From contig CM043961.1 of the NCBI GenBank assembly GCA_014529385.2, forward strand, positions 17,102,978 through 17,166,977: a stretch of DNA of 64,000 nucleotides, read 5' to 3'. Below, piece after piece: positions 11,315 through 22,494 of the stretch. The position numbers and the translations under genes were made by a program. Numbering within the stretch: position 1 is the stretch's first letter; every line of letters starts with the position of its first letter. The notes beneath the pieces were generated by a model. The model ran no database searches. It was not told the DNA's origin and saw only the letters and a program-made list of their open reading frames with translations. This stretch comes from Adiantum capillus-veneris. Its lineage: Eukaryota; Streptophyta; Polypodiopsida; Polypodiales; Pteridaceae.

Positions 11315-13127
11315 ATGATGACTCTTGAGGAGGTGGAACAAACCAAATACCAAGGGTACTCCATAAGGGATTGGATATTGGGCCAAGGACCAGAAACTAT
11401 TCCAAGAGATGAACATCTTGAGAGATCTTTTGAGAGTAATGTTAAGAAACCAGAAACCACCTCATCACGAAGAAAACCGAGTGACACTAAGGCCAGTCCA
11501 GGGCTACATGAGTCACTATTTCCAACAGACGGGTTTGAAGGACTCGAAACATGACCAACTGTCGGGAGACCGGGAGTTGAACTAAATAGACGTGTCAGAC
11601 CAGCTGATTTCTAGAAATGGGTCAAAAAATACAGTGGATATGGAGATCCATATGACCACTTAGCAAGCTTTAAGCAAGTGCTAAGAGCAGAACGTATATT
11701 TGATTTCCATACTCAATTCGAGGGGTTTGGAATGACATTAGAAGGAAAAGCATTGACATGGTTCCAAAACATTCCACCAAGGTCAATCATGGACTTATAT
11801 ACATTAGCTTAAGGATTTGTAGCTGCTTATTCCAAAACAAGGATCAAACACAATACGGTAGCTCAAATCTATAGCTTCAAACAGAAACAAGGTGAGTCTG
11901 TTAGGGATTGTGTAACTCGAATGAAGCAATACATTGCAAGATGTCCAAAGCTAGAGATACCTGCAAAAGAATGACTAGTATCATTGTTTCTAGAGGGACT
12001 GCTAAATAAAGAACTTCATGCTATACTGTATAGCAAGAAGCATACAACCCTAAAAGAGTGCGTGTTAGATGCTATTGACTTAGGAGACAATTGTGATATT
12101 TTCAACGAAGAAGATGTCCCTAAGGATAACCAAAGCAAGAAAACAACATCCACCAAACCAGCACAAGTGGGAACGGCTGCTGCAACACCACTTTTAGCCA
12201 TAGAAGACATGCTCAAAAGTATGAATGACATGATGAATAACATGTAAAAAACACCTATGAGGGGACCAGGACAAGGGATACCTCAACAGGGACAACCAAT
12301 TAGGCCGCAGAAATGGTGCACAATCAAGGGTAAATGGACCAACCATGAGACCAATGAGTGCTATTACCGACCAAAGTATGATGTGAATGTTCAATACGTG
12401 CCTATGAGACCACAAGGACAACCCATGTATAGATATCAGCCTAATATGGCCCCAGCTCAAAGACCACCAACGGGTATGGAAAGACCTCAACTTGTGTTGG
12501 GTCAACAACCTCCATATCCAGGACATAATGCAGTGCCTGTAAAGTACATGCATCTAGAGGGAGTCATAGATGAACAAGCACTAGTGCCTGTTACACCCTA
12601 TGTTGAGCCTAGTCCATCTACAGTAATGGTAGAAGGAGATTAGTATAATTCACATCCACCACCAATGGAAGAACCTGTGACTTATACTACACCCGAGCTT
12701 GCACCCATGCATTATGTAGCTAATCAAGGTTTTAGACCTCCAATGGTAAGACCCGTGATTAAGCTAAGAACTGGAAACTATCATAACTGTGGTGCAGATG
12801 ATCATTGGAAAAATGAATGCCCAGAGCCTGACAAGAACCTCAAGCTAGTTGAAGTTTATTGCGTGCAATCTTGCAAAAGGGAGGACACTTTCTTGAAGAT
12901 TTTCCAAAAAATTATTTAAACAAAGGTAAAATAGTAGTAAACATAGTCCAATTGATACCTAGTAGCTCATCCGAGAGTGAATCGATTGTTCCAATCAAGG
13001 TAATCACCAGAGCCCAGGCTAAGAAAAAAAAACATAACTCCTCTAACGATTCGAAAATACTAAAATTTTCTCTCAAAACACCAAAAAAAGCAGAAGCAAA
13101 AGGTATGATATGAGAAAACCGAAACAA
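11315..13127 (+). pseudogene. gag of the 22 kb element
   Basis: The Retrotrans_gag core is clear: KKYSGYGDPYDHLASFKQ at about 11620, LEGKALTWFQNIPPRSI, FKQKQGESVRDCVTRMKQY and VSLFLEGLLNKEL. A CTIKGKWTNHETNECYY segment lies at about 12318. A CCHC-like knuckle at about 12780 reads YHNCGADDHWKNECP, with the first Cys replaced by Tyr. The tail is rich in Pro, Gln and Lys. Stops interrupt at about 11552, 11614, 11810, 11971, 12245 and 12641, several where Trp is expected. Gag would form the particle, but this copy cannot be translated intact. Confidence 0.85.
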
Positions 13128-14080
13128 AGGGCTGGAATCGAGGAGAAAGCAAAGAAACTATTTTAGGAAAAAGTGAAAGAAACTGGAAACGAAATCAAGG
13201 AAACCACCGTGAAATCTGGAGGATCAATTTTGGTAGACAAAATTTTTGAGCCAGTTAATGCAGCTTTGGAAGCTTACCACGCAGGACTTAAAGCAGGCCG
13301 AAACATGAAAAACAAATGGAGAAACTATCGTTCTCCAGACATGGAAACAGCTAAGCTTTAAGCTTACCAAAATTTGGTAAAAATTACTCAAGAGATGCTG
13401 GAAAAACAAAAATCCAAGTTCGAAAGTATGGTAAAACCTGAGGAGCTTGTGGTAGGAACCAATAAAGAAAAATCCGAAGTGGTGGTGGAGCCCACCTTGA
13501 AACAACCACCTTGAAACAAAAGAGCCAGAACTTATAGCGCCGGACAACGAAGATCCCTTAGACGGAATTCCATTCGTAGAAGAAGACTGGCCATGACACT
13601 TATGGGGAAAAGTTAGAGAGATTAATGATGGGAGACTAACTCTGAAGTCAACTCCTATAGAAGAAGTTTGATTAGACAATCTACCTCCTGATATGGACAT
13701 GGATGTACAATCTTGTATGGGGACTGCGGCTCTGAAGCTTCAGGAATGTCTAAACCGTTGACTTTACAAACATTACCCTCTTACTTGGGAGATAACGAAG
13801 ATGAATCCATAGTGTGTAAAACCACTCAGATAAAGAGAGCAAAACAGACCCTAGAAGTAGACAACATCCATTCAATCATGTCTACACCCATCCAATGCAC
13901 TCTTACTTTAGGAGAACTGTTGAAAATTAGACCATATTTATGGAATAATCTATAGAAAACTCTAGAGAAGGTGGGGATAACAGGGCTAATCGCAAAAAAT
14001 TTGGGAAAATTAAAACACGAAATGGATAACAAAGAGACTAGATCCATTCCAATGAACAAAGTTGGAGAATACTACAAAGG
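13128..14080 (+). pseudogene. gag-protease linker region
   Basis: A broken coding stretch joins gag to protease: KETGNEIKETTVKSGG, then EAYHAGLKAGRNMKNKW, then a frame containing TPIQCTLTLGELLKIRPYLW at 13885-13950. The TLGELLK-type phrase just upstream of protease is, from memory, characteristic of this element group. Frameshifts and stops are frequent. No enzymatic domain is recognised. Confidence 0.55.
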
Positions 14081-14480
14081 GGAAGAAGGAAACACAACCC
14101 TTTCAGTGAGATATAATGATATAGAATCATGGCAATACTGGATAGTGGGGCAGGCATAGCCATAGCCACGAAAGTAGTATGGGAATCCTAGAGACAACCA
14201 ACCATTAGACAAACTCGAATGAAATTACAATTGGCTGATGGACACATCCAAAGACCTTTAGGACTGCTTGAAAAAGTGATAGTTAATTCCTATGGGATTG
14301 AATATCAACACACTTTTGCCATATTAGACTTTGAAAAGAACCTCAACTACGAAATCATCTTGGGAAGACCTTTCATGCGACAAGTACAACTCATCCAAGA
14401 TTGGGGAAACAATTATTTGTACTTGAAGCAAATGGGATCAATAACAAGGGTTAATCTAAAAGATAACACTGATAGAGATG
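14081..14480 (+). pseudogene. First aspartic protease (retropepsin), upstream of RT
   Basis: The active site LDSGAGIAIATK is encoded at 14138-14173 (catalytic Asp codon 14141-14143). The flap and second strand follow (MKLQLADGHIQRPLGL, FAILDFEKN), then the conserved IILGRPFM at about 14354-14377 and IQDWGNNYL. The Asp-to-ILG distance is about 72 codons, normal for retropepsins. A TAG at about 14190 breaks it, where VVWES is followed by RQPTIRQ. In active elements this enzyme cuts Gag-Pol. It lies in its usual place, before RT. Confidence 0.85.
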
Positions 14481-15237
14481 TCATGAAAACACCCATACAG
14501 GAGTTCGATTCAGTCTCTTCGGCTGAAACTAAGCTTCCATCTTGGTTGAACAAGGACACACCTATTTGGATGTGCGGAGCCTCAGAAAATGATAGCTTAA
14601 AACGAGAAGAACGTATTTTAGAAAGGGATTGCACAGACGAAGCTTATGTACCTAAACCCTTTCCAGAGCATTTGTTTGAGCCATTTGAGTGGACTCAAAT
14701 TTTAGCAACAATGGATGTATGTGCAAATACATCTATGCCTACTCAATTTTGCAATGAGGACGGTTATGATATAATTCCCATCCAAATGATCTCAACACTT
14801 CACATTGAAGAAGAAATTCAAGAATCCAAGGACTTGATGAAAGCTCAACAAGTCTTTTGAGACCTCTACTAAGATACAACAGATGAGTTAGAAGGACATT
14901 CAGCTACTTCAGATGAATCGGGTCAGAAAAAGAACATGTGAGAACTAAACTACTCATAAAAGGAGGGGAGGAAAAGTTTTTTGACTTTCCTAACCAAAAA
15001 TCGAGAAGGCAGAAATGGTATAGAAGAAAAAGAGACACCAGAAACTTGAAGGCTAGACCTATGCCATCAGTCTCCAGTAGAACATAGTTTTTGATGTAGA
15101 TAGATGCACATGATTGTGTCAAGGATAAAATCACTGGTAGATATCCTTTAAATGAAAAACAGGGAATGTCAAAAACATTGAGAAAAACGAGAAAGGAAAC
15201 TCAAGTAAAACTGAAAAACTAGGACAAGAACTCGACC
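14481..15237 (+). pseudogene. Protease-RT linker
   Basis: The frame of the protease continues to 14860 (acidic, with FPEHLFEPFEWTQI and MISTLHIEEEIQE), then decays. No domain is recognised. From 14861 to 15237 I see only scattered short frames. This is consistent with the long linker between PR and RT in this group. Confidence 0.5.
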
Positions 15238-16940
15238 ATGACACGAGTTGAACGGAAAAAGAAATATCAAGAGTTGAAAAAAGCTCTAAAGGAGATATAT
15301 ACAACGAAAATGGAAACCACTGAGGATGATGGTAAGGATAGAATGAGTGTTCCATCCCATTACAAGAAATATACTCTCCAAGACCGGAAAATCATAGTCG
15401 AACAACCTGTTAGGGAACTACGAAAACATGGCGAGTCCTACGAAGGATCTAAAAACGCAAAAAAGATAGATCTAGTCAAAAAAGGAGAAGAGCTTAGACC
15501 TACCTACATTGCAAACGACCTGACATAAGAAGAAGAAGAGCTTTTGTTAAGCTTACTGAAAGAATACTGAGATATCTTAGCTTGGTCTTGTAAGGATCTC
15601 AAGGGTGTTGATCCAGAAATCTGTCAACATACCATACCTATGAGAGATGATGCAAAACCAAGCAGGCAAAGGCCATACACATATAATGAAACATTTTCCA
15701 AAAAGATTAAAGAAGATATTGAAAAGCTAAAGGAAGCCAAATTCATTTATGAAATTGAACACACAGATTGGGTGTCTCCAATTGTGGTAGTACCCAAGAA
15801 AAATGAAAAATTATGGGTGTGTGTCAATCTCAAGAAAGTGAATGCAGCTACCATTAGAGACAACTTTCCTCTTCCAATCATTGAGCATGTTTTAGAACGA
15901 GTTGCAAGAAAATAAGCTTACAGCTTTTTAGATGGATTTTTGGGATACAGTCAACTTTTGGTTGACCCCAAAGATCATCATAAAACTGCCTTTGCAACTG
16001 AATGGGGTATTTTTGCCTATCAGGTTATGCCTTTTGGGTTAACAAATGCTCCTGCTACCTTTCAAAGATTGATGAGCCATGCTTTTAAAGAATATCTTTG
16101 GAATTTCTTGGAAGTATATATGGATGATCTGTGTGTACATTCATCAATCCGGGCTGGTCATTTTGAACACCTCAAAAAGGTATTCGAAAAATGTAGACTT
16201 TTTAGGATTTGCTTAAATCTTGAAAAGTGCACATTCATGGGTAGACAAGGGAAAATTCTTGGACATATAGTGTCTAAAAATGGCATAGCTACCGATATGG
16301 ATAAAATTCATGTTATTGTTGATTTGCCTAGACTGACAACAGTCAAGGGGGTTCAAGCCTTCATGGGACATTGTGGATATTACAGACGGTTCATTTACAT
16401 GTATGCTATAATTGCAAAACCCATGTATAGCTTGATACACACTTTGAAGCTTGATTACATGAATCCTTCATGAGCTTAAGCAAGCTCTCACCTCAGCTCC
16501 AATATTGAAAGAACCAGATTAGAATAAGGTATTTCACATACATGTAGATGCTTCCAATTTTGCCATTGGGTGTATACTAGCTCAACCAAGAGACGGGAAG
16601 ATTGATTTTCCTATTTCTTATGCTAGCCGACAGTTGAATATGGCAGAAAAGAACTATACCACCACCAAAAGAGAAGGACTAGGAATGATCTATGCCGTAT
16701 AAAAGTTTAGACATTACCTATTAGCAAACAAATTTGTGTTCTTTGTGGACCACCAACCCTTATTTTACTTGGTCAACAAGCCATGCAACACAGGAAGAAT
16801 AGTGAGATGGTTCATCATTCTTCTGGAATTTGATTTCACTGTAGTTGTAAAAAAGGGCACCACTCATCAAAGAGCAGATCATTTGTCAAGGATTGTTTCA
16901 AGAGAACCACCTAAGGGAGTAGATGATGATCTACCATATG
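15238..16940 (+). pseudogene. Reverse transcriptase and RNase H of the 22 kb element
   Basis: RT begins around 15530-15640 (MRDDAKPSRQRPYTYNE, KEAKFIYEIEHTDWVSP, VVPKKNEKLWVCVNLKK). The first catalytic Asp is in SFLDGFLGYSQ and the pair is in YMDDL at 16117-16131. A TAA at 15913-15915 splits the fingers from the palm. RNase H follows: HVDASNFAIGCILAQ, ISYASRQLN, TTTKREGLGMIYAV, FFVDHQPLFYLV and the final Asp in RADHLSRI at about 16880. A frameshift at about 16470 and stops at about 16519 and 16699 interrupt it. Catalytic residues are all still readable. Confidence 0.88.
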
Positions 16941-17360
16941 CATATCTATTCTCCGTGGAAATGATACCTCGATGGTCGAAAAATATGGTATCATTGATGA
17001 CCATAGCTCAAGTGGATTTGCAAATACCACTTCCTATTACAGTTAGATTAATTGAGCAATCGGCTATGTATCAGTTACTAGCTGGAAGGTTATACAAAAG
17101 AAATCAAGATGGAATATTGCGTTTATACATTAATTCCAAGGAGAAAACCCAAAACCTAAGTCAAGCACATATTACCATAGTAGGACTTCACTTTGCGGAA
17201 GACTAAACTATCCAAATAATCTTGAGACTTGGAATATTTTGGCCAGCTATGCGGAGGGATGTTCATTCTTTTGTGAAAGATTGTCCTCAATGTAAAAAAC
17301 AAGCACCCATATCTCATGTAACATTGTTCCAAATGTCGCATGTTCCTAAGTGGAGTAACC
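16941..17360 (+). pseudogene. Extra integrase-type H2C2 zinc module before integrase
   Basis: After RNase H comes a linker (EMIPRWSKNMVSL, then LLAGRLYKRNQDGILRLYI) and a full H2C2 finger. Its His codons are at 17168-17170 and 17189-17191, and its Cys codons at 17282-17284 and 17291-17293 (DCPQCK). The next 330 bases repeat this order with VPKWSNHVVTYL, LIGNQLYRRGKDQHLRF and another H2C2. The element therefore carries two tandem copies of a linker-plus-zinc-finger unit of about 125 residues. A TAA at about 17205 interrupts the first copy. Sequence identity between the copies is low, so this is either an old duplication or a finger acquired from a relative. Confidence 0.75.
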
Positions 17361-18718
17361 ATGTAGTTACTTACTTATTAAGGTGAACATGTCCTGAGGA
17401 TATGAGTAAACGCCATCAAAGAGCAATTGAAACTGAAGCAAGAGACTATGCTCTTATTGGAAACCAATTGTATCGGAGAGGTAAAGATCAACATTTGCGT
17501 TTTTGTGCAAATAAAAACGAACACATTCCTATTATAGAACAAACACATGTGGGATTAGCTAGAGGTCACTTTTCTAGTGAAACCATCGCAGCAACAATCT
17601 TAATGGCAGGCATATGGTGGCCAACACTTTTTGCAGATATCAAGAAATATGTTCGAAGGTGTGATGCATGTCAAGGAGCTAAAATGCCAACATGTGTAGA
17701 TAACATGCCCTTAAGACCAATGATGGGGGCTAGAGCTTTTCCAAAATGGGGTATAGATTTATTTGGGCCAATACAACCACTTGCTTATAGAACCTAAGTT
17801 CGATATATCATTGTAGCTACGGACTATTTGACCAAGTGGGCCGAGGCTAAAGCAACTCAAAAGAATGATGCCAGAACCACAGCCTCATTCCTACATGAGT
17901 ATGTGTTCACAACATATGGACTGCCAATAGAAATTGTCAGTGATAGGGGAACTCATTTCCTCAATGAGGTAATTGAGTATTTGCTTAATGAATTTATGGT
18001 CATCTATAACAAATCAGCTCCTTATCACCCAAGAGCAAATGGACAAGGTGAGCATACGAATAAAATTATTAGCTCGGTATTGACTAAAGTGGTTCGTTCA
18101 GGATGGACAGATTGGGAAATGAATCTCCAAGCTGCTCTATGGGCTTATAGAGTTTCGTTCAAAACAGCTTTAAATGCTACACCCTTTAATCTTGTTTATG
18201 GTCTTGATGCCATACTGCCAATAGAATTTCTATTGCCGACATAAAGGGTAGCCAAGGATCTTGAGTGGACTGGACATGAATTGTCAGAGAGGCTTGAAGA
18301 TTTAGAAAAGCTTGATGAGCAAAGGCTAACTGCTGTTGCTCACATCTATGCACAAAAGCGAAAACAAAAACTGTTTTTTGATTCCCATCTTATTACAAAA
18401 ATCTGAAAAAAAGGGGCCTTAATTTTAATCTATTCCCTTAAGCAACACATTCCCAAGTTTAAGAAAAAGGGAAACGGATCGTTTGTCATTGAAGATGTAT
18501 CTCCAAGTGGAGCTGTTAAGTTGTCCACCCTAGATGGTGAACCAATGGCTAACTGGATTAGTGGATGTCATTTAAAGAAGTACAATTTGCTACTAACCAA
18601 TGAATTGCTAGAAAGGATGCATCCAACAAAGCAAAGAAAGATACAACAACAGCAAGTTATTGATGAAGCCCAAGGAGAAGCTCGACTTCGAGTACCCAAG
18701 AAGAAAGCTGCTCTATAA
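17361..18718 (+). pseudogene. Integrase of the 22 kb element
   Basis: The canonical H2C2 has His at 17546 and 17567 and Cys at 17660 and 17669 (RCDACQ). The catalytic core follows, with WGIDLFGPIQP, TDYLTKWAEA, EIVSDRGTHF and the Glu in NGQGEHTNK, so the DDE triad is readable. The C-terminal region runs through WAYRVSFKTALNATPF, PIEFLLPT and VIEDVSPSGAVKLSTLDG to the stop at 18716-18718. Stops occur at about 17383, 17796 and 18242, plus one frameshift near 18405. The enzyme would insert the cDNA. No chromodomain is present. Confidence 0.88.
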
Positions 18719-18759
18719 AATCAACAAATACCTATTCCCATCAACACTCTGGATATAAC

Positions 18760-19210
18760 GGAAAGATGCAGTGTCAACAGATGATGAATGGTTAGACGGA
18801 ATGGATTTCCCTATCAAAGTACATCTGAACAGTCATAGCACAAATGCATTGGTTGACACAGGAGCTCGAGTTAATGCAATCAATTATTCCACCTACAAGA
18901 AAGCCACGAGTCAAGCTTGAACAATGGGAATATCGACTATTAAAGGATGCAACAAGAACCCAACACCAACGTTGAGAGTAGTCAACTTAAATGTGATAGT
19001 ACATGGATGTTCATGCCCTCATCAATTTGTATGCTTACCAGATGAACACGTGAATGAAACAATGATTCTTGGAATCCCATGGATGCGGCAGTACTAGATT
19101 GGAATACCAATCAACTCAAGCTATCACCTAAAGGTGGAACAGTCATTGTTCCAATTGCACCAAGCAAAGAGGAATGGAAAGGAGGTTACCAACAGAGCAA
19201 TACGAAGTAA
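18760..19210 (+). pseudogene. Second aspartic protease (retropepsin), downstream of integrase
   Basis: One frame reads MDFPIKVHLN, ALVDTGARVNAIN (DTGA at 18855-18866), NPTPTLRVVNLNVIVHG, FVCLPDEHVNETMILGIPWM (ILGIPWM at 19065-19085). After a frame change it reads LDWNTNQLKLSPKGG. This is the strand order of a gypsy retropepsin, and the 70-codon Asp-to-ILG spacing matches the first protease (72). The two differ clearly in sequence (DTGA against DSGA, ILGIPW against ILGRPF), so this is not a recent local duplicate. TGA at about 18918 and TAG at about 19095 break it. No RT follows and no LTR separates it from integrase. It is either a bona fide post-integrase domain or a captured fragment of another element. 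Confidence 0.75.
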
Positions 19211-19856
19211 TGAATCTTCTCCATCCTATAGAAAAGAAAATGCTACAAGTAGCATGCAAGGAGTCAGGAAAATTTGGGTACCAAAGACACAGCTTAAGAA
19301 CAAGCCGATTCAAATCTGGGTGCTCAAAAAATCATCTACAATACCAAAGACGGTTCCAACGTTCAAAACACAAAGAAGAGCATCTTCGAGCAGGGAACCT
19401 AACACGAAATGGATTTGGAAGAAAAAGGAGCACTTATCTTCTAAGCAAAGTGTAAAACCAATCAAGCAATGGAGAGTTAAGTCTCAGAAGACTCAACCAC
19501 ATCATTTTGACCCAAGCAAACCAAGATACCAATGTCGGGTAAAAGCTCGACAACAATCACTATTGATATCGACAGCTCAAGAAATCAGTATACCAAAGCA
19601 TCCCGACGGTACAATAAAGCAAAGAGCACACAAGCTACAAGATTTGCTCTGTGGAAGACAACAAAAGAAAACCTCGACATCAGAAACCCTTAAGTTAATT
19701 ACTCAAGACCCAAATCTTACACAACATAATGGTTTGAACTTCATTGATCTTCAAAGCATGGTAGAGCCAACCAAGGCTATGCATAGACACGATTGTTCAA
19801 CCCATGCACACAGTCGCCCCGGAGTATGCCATCTAGCAGGGGTGGAAGGAAACTAA
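19134..19856 (+). CDS. Basic repeat-like ORF after the second protease (function unknown)
   Basis: An uninterrupted 240-codon frame follows the second protease and partly overlaps its decayed end. The product is strongly basic, with a loosely repeated aromatic-basic word (IWVPKTQLK, IWVLKKSS, WIWKKKEH, QWRVKSQ, YQCRVKA). It ends in a His/Cys-bearing tail (HRHDCSTHAHS). No domain is recognised. The spaced repeats suggest a nucleic-acid-binding or linker role, but that is inference. Its last 200 bases are duplicated at 23604-23880. The start ATG at 19134 is nominal, because the frame probably continued from the protease. Confidence 0.4.
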   Translation: MEQSLFQLHQAKRNGKEVTNRAIRSNESSPSYRKENATSSMQGVRKIWVPKTQLKNKPIQIWVLKKSSTIPKTVPTFKTQRRASSSREPNTKWIWKKKEHLSSKQSVKPIKQWRVKSQKTQPHHFDPSKPRYQCRVKARQQSLLISTAQEISIPKHPDGTIKQRAHKLQDLLCGRQQKKTSTSETLKLITQDPNLTQHNGLNFIDLQSMVEPTKAMHRHDCSTHAHSRPGVCHLAGVEGN

Positions 19857-19911
19857 ATAATTAAGGGCAATGTCTGAAGAGGGAGGAAAAAGTTTGATGT
19901 TAACATGTGAT
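19653..19911 (+). repeat. Tandem duplication, first copy (interrupted by the copia insertion)
   Basis: The segment from GGAAGACAACAAAAGAAAAC to GTTAACATGTGAT is repeated at 23604-23850. The first copy continues beyond the copia element at 23560-23603 (TACAAAATTACCTAATAATG and on), so the original unit was about 280-305 bp, in direct tandem. The copia entered the first copy. The copies differ by point changes and a short indel near 19840-19870. Confidence 0.8.
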
Positions 19912-20140
19912 TGTTACCATATACATGTGGTAGTGATGTGTGTGAACACACTAGGACCGCCGGGGCATTTTTTCCCTCTTTAGGAGGTTTTTTCCCCCGA
20001 GCATTGTATATACTCCCATCACTCTAGGGCTACCTATCTTTCCATTACACACTAAGTAACACACTCTCTATTGTGTGCCTTGAGCTTCCTTCGTCTTCTC
20101 CAAGCTGTGTGCGTTTCTCTGCAACCCTAATTCTAACAAT

Positions 20141-20152
20141 TGGTATTAGAGC
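20141..20152 (+). other. Copia primer-binding site (initiator tRNA-Met type)
   Basis: TGGTATTAGAGC lies two bases after the 5' LTR end. It is one substitution away from the common TGGTATCAGAGC site complementary to initiator tRNA-Met. Confidence 0.85.
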
Positions 20153-20500
20153 AGGTTGCGTCCTCCCGAGCTTAGTCTCTAGCTTCTCCAGCACACGCCT
20201 GCTCACTTTCTACGATTTTAGTGAGCTTTGGCAAGCGTTCGCAGGTCGACAAAAATTTTGGGCAATCTCGTAGAGCTCGGTCTGCTCAGATTTTTGATTT
20301 GGGCTCATCTCGGCCTCCGTTTCCACTACAAGCAGGTCTGCACAGGCAATTTCGTCATTTTGTGCAGAAATTCTGTCAGTGCCGTTTTCTGCATAATAGG
20401 TGCCTTATAGTCTTCTATGGTTTGTGCTATATAGCACGTGTTGTTCCCGCTCCGTTTCTCCTATTTTCGGGTAGTTTTCACATCAGGTGCAGTATTTACC

Positions 20501-21585
20501 ATGGCTGACAACAACACATATGTGTTCAAGATGTTTGTTGCTGAGGACAGGTTGGATGGGGACAACTACCCTATGTGGGATTATATGATGCAACATGTCC
20601 TTGTGTCAAAGGGCGTCTAGAATATTGTACACGGCGTTGATGTACGTCCTAGTTCTGAGGATGTAGGCGATGTTGAGGATGTTGCAGGTCTTGCTGCAAG
20701 GATTGCAGCTATTAGAGTTGTTTTGCCTACGGCAGAACAAGCTCGTTGGGATGTAAAGGATGCGCAGGATCATGCATTGATTGCGTTGTCTGTGAAGCGC
20801 ATCATTGTTCCTCACATCCGTTCACCAAAATCTGCAAAACAGGCTTGGGATATTTTGGCTGGTCTTTATGCAAGTCGCAATGAAGCTAAAATTGGTTTGC
20901 TGCATAAAGAGCTGGAGTCGAAGATTATGCATGATGAAGATGATATGGACACTTTCCTTGCTAGTGTCAAGGATATCAATGAGCAACTCATTTCTGCAGG
21001 TGAAGTCATTTCAGACAGCTCCCTAGTGCAGACTGTTCTTGATGCCTTACCAGATTCTTACCAGACTTTTGCTAGTACTTGGAGACTTATGACCCAAGGA
21101 AATCTTGAAGTTGTCAAGTTTGATGCATTATGCACATTGCTGTTGGAAGAGTCACTTTCCAGAAAAAATAGGACTAGGCAGCGTGCAGATGAACAATGCT
21201 TTTATTGCTTCTGAAAGAAAGGGTGGTAACAGCAATGCAGCCACTTCTTATGGTTCTGCTGCGAGTGGCAAAACTTTTGTTCCTAATGCTTCTGCAGGCA
21301 ACAATTCGTCTAGAAATTCTCGTGATAAGGGCAAAAACAAGATGCATTTCCATTATAGAGCTAATGATCATTTGATCAAGCAGTGTCCTAAGTTGAAGGC
21401 CAAAGAGGCTAAGAAGAAAGAGGGTGGTTCCACTACAAATGCTGGTTCCACTACAAATGCAGCCATTGTTGAGTCTTGTGTGAAAGGAGACTGTGATGCT
21501 GATGTTGATGCAGAATGGGCTTTTAGCGCAGAGTGCACTTACAATCATGCTGTCCATGATGCATGCTTGTCAGTTGATGCAGATT
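20501..21585 (+). pseudogene. copia gag
   Basis: It starts MADNNTYVFKMF and continues with a UBN2/Gag-like helical domain (RLDGDNYPMWDYMMQHV, ILAGLYASRNEAKIGLLHKEL, TVLDALPDSYQTFASTW). A TAG at 20618-20620 follows GV where Trp is expected. A frameshift at about 21185 moves the reading to KGGNSNAATSYG and a degenerate CCHC-like knuckle (MHFHYRANDHLIKQCP) lacking the first two Cys. A Lys-rich stretch and an imperfect repeat (GGSTTNA, twice) follow. Capsid precursor, not translatable intact. Confidence 0.8.
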
Positions 21586-22494
21586 CACATGTGTGGTATT
21601 TCGACAGTGGCGCTACAAAGCACATTACCTCACATCGTGAATTGTTTACCTCTCTCTAGTCTGTCCCTCATGGGAATTCAGTCACTTGTGTCAACAATGC
21701 CTCTTATCCGGTTCATGGAGTTGGAAAGATTGTGCTTACTGCTGCAAATGGCACTTCCTTCACACTTGTTGATGCACTTTATGTACCTGGGATCAAGAAG
21801 AATCTCTTGTCTGTATCCGCACTTGCTAGACTTGGACTTGTAATCAAATTTGTGGATGATAGATGTACAGTTCATGATCTCAGTTTTGGTGATGAAATTG
21901 TTGCATCTAGCCTTTTGTGCCGTGGATTGTATAAGCTCACTTTGTATGACAAGTGTGGACAAAATTTTGCAAATGCTGTTGCAGATTCAAGGGCTATTTC
22001 AGATGCAAAACTTTGGCATGCACGTTTTGGTCATCTCAATTTTGCCAGTTTGCTGCGTTTGCAAAAATCTGATATGGTTGCTTCTTTGCCGCCTCTTGAA
22101 GCACCTATCAAACATGTTTGTGAAGGCTGTATTTTGGGTAAGATGTAGCGTTCTAAGTTTCCAAAGGATGGTTCAGTTCGGCCAAATGCAGGTTGCAGCT
22201 TGTGCATAATGATGTTTGTGGGCCCATGCAAACTCCGTCTTTGGGCAATTACCTATACTTCGTGACTTTCATTGATGATTACTCTAGGCATGCATGGGTA
22301 TTTCCGCTTAAAGCAAAGTCCGAAGTTTTTATGTGCTTCAAACAATTTCTGGCTATGGCTGAAAATGTCTCGAAATGTACTATGGGCACCCTCCGTTCCG
22401 ATCGAGGGGGGGAGTATGTCTCATGAATTTAATGCATTTCTGGCTAGTCGTGGGATAAAACACCAATGTACAGTGCCTTATACACCTCAACAAA
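21586..22494 (+). pseudogene. copia protease and integrase N-terminal half
   Basis: The protease active site reads WYFDSGATKHIT (Asp codon 21603-21605). DALYVPGIKKNLLSVS leads to the integrase zinc region (LWHARFGHLNF, HVCEGCILGKM) and core (VHNDVCGPMQTP, TFIDDYSRHAWVF, TLRSDRGGEY). The frame ends at about PYTPQQNG, just before the catalytic Glu. Stops lie at about 21657, 22146 and 22424, with one frameshift at about 22190. The remainder of integrase is deleted. Confidence 0.85.
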
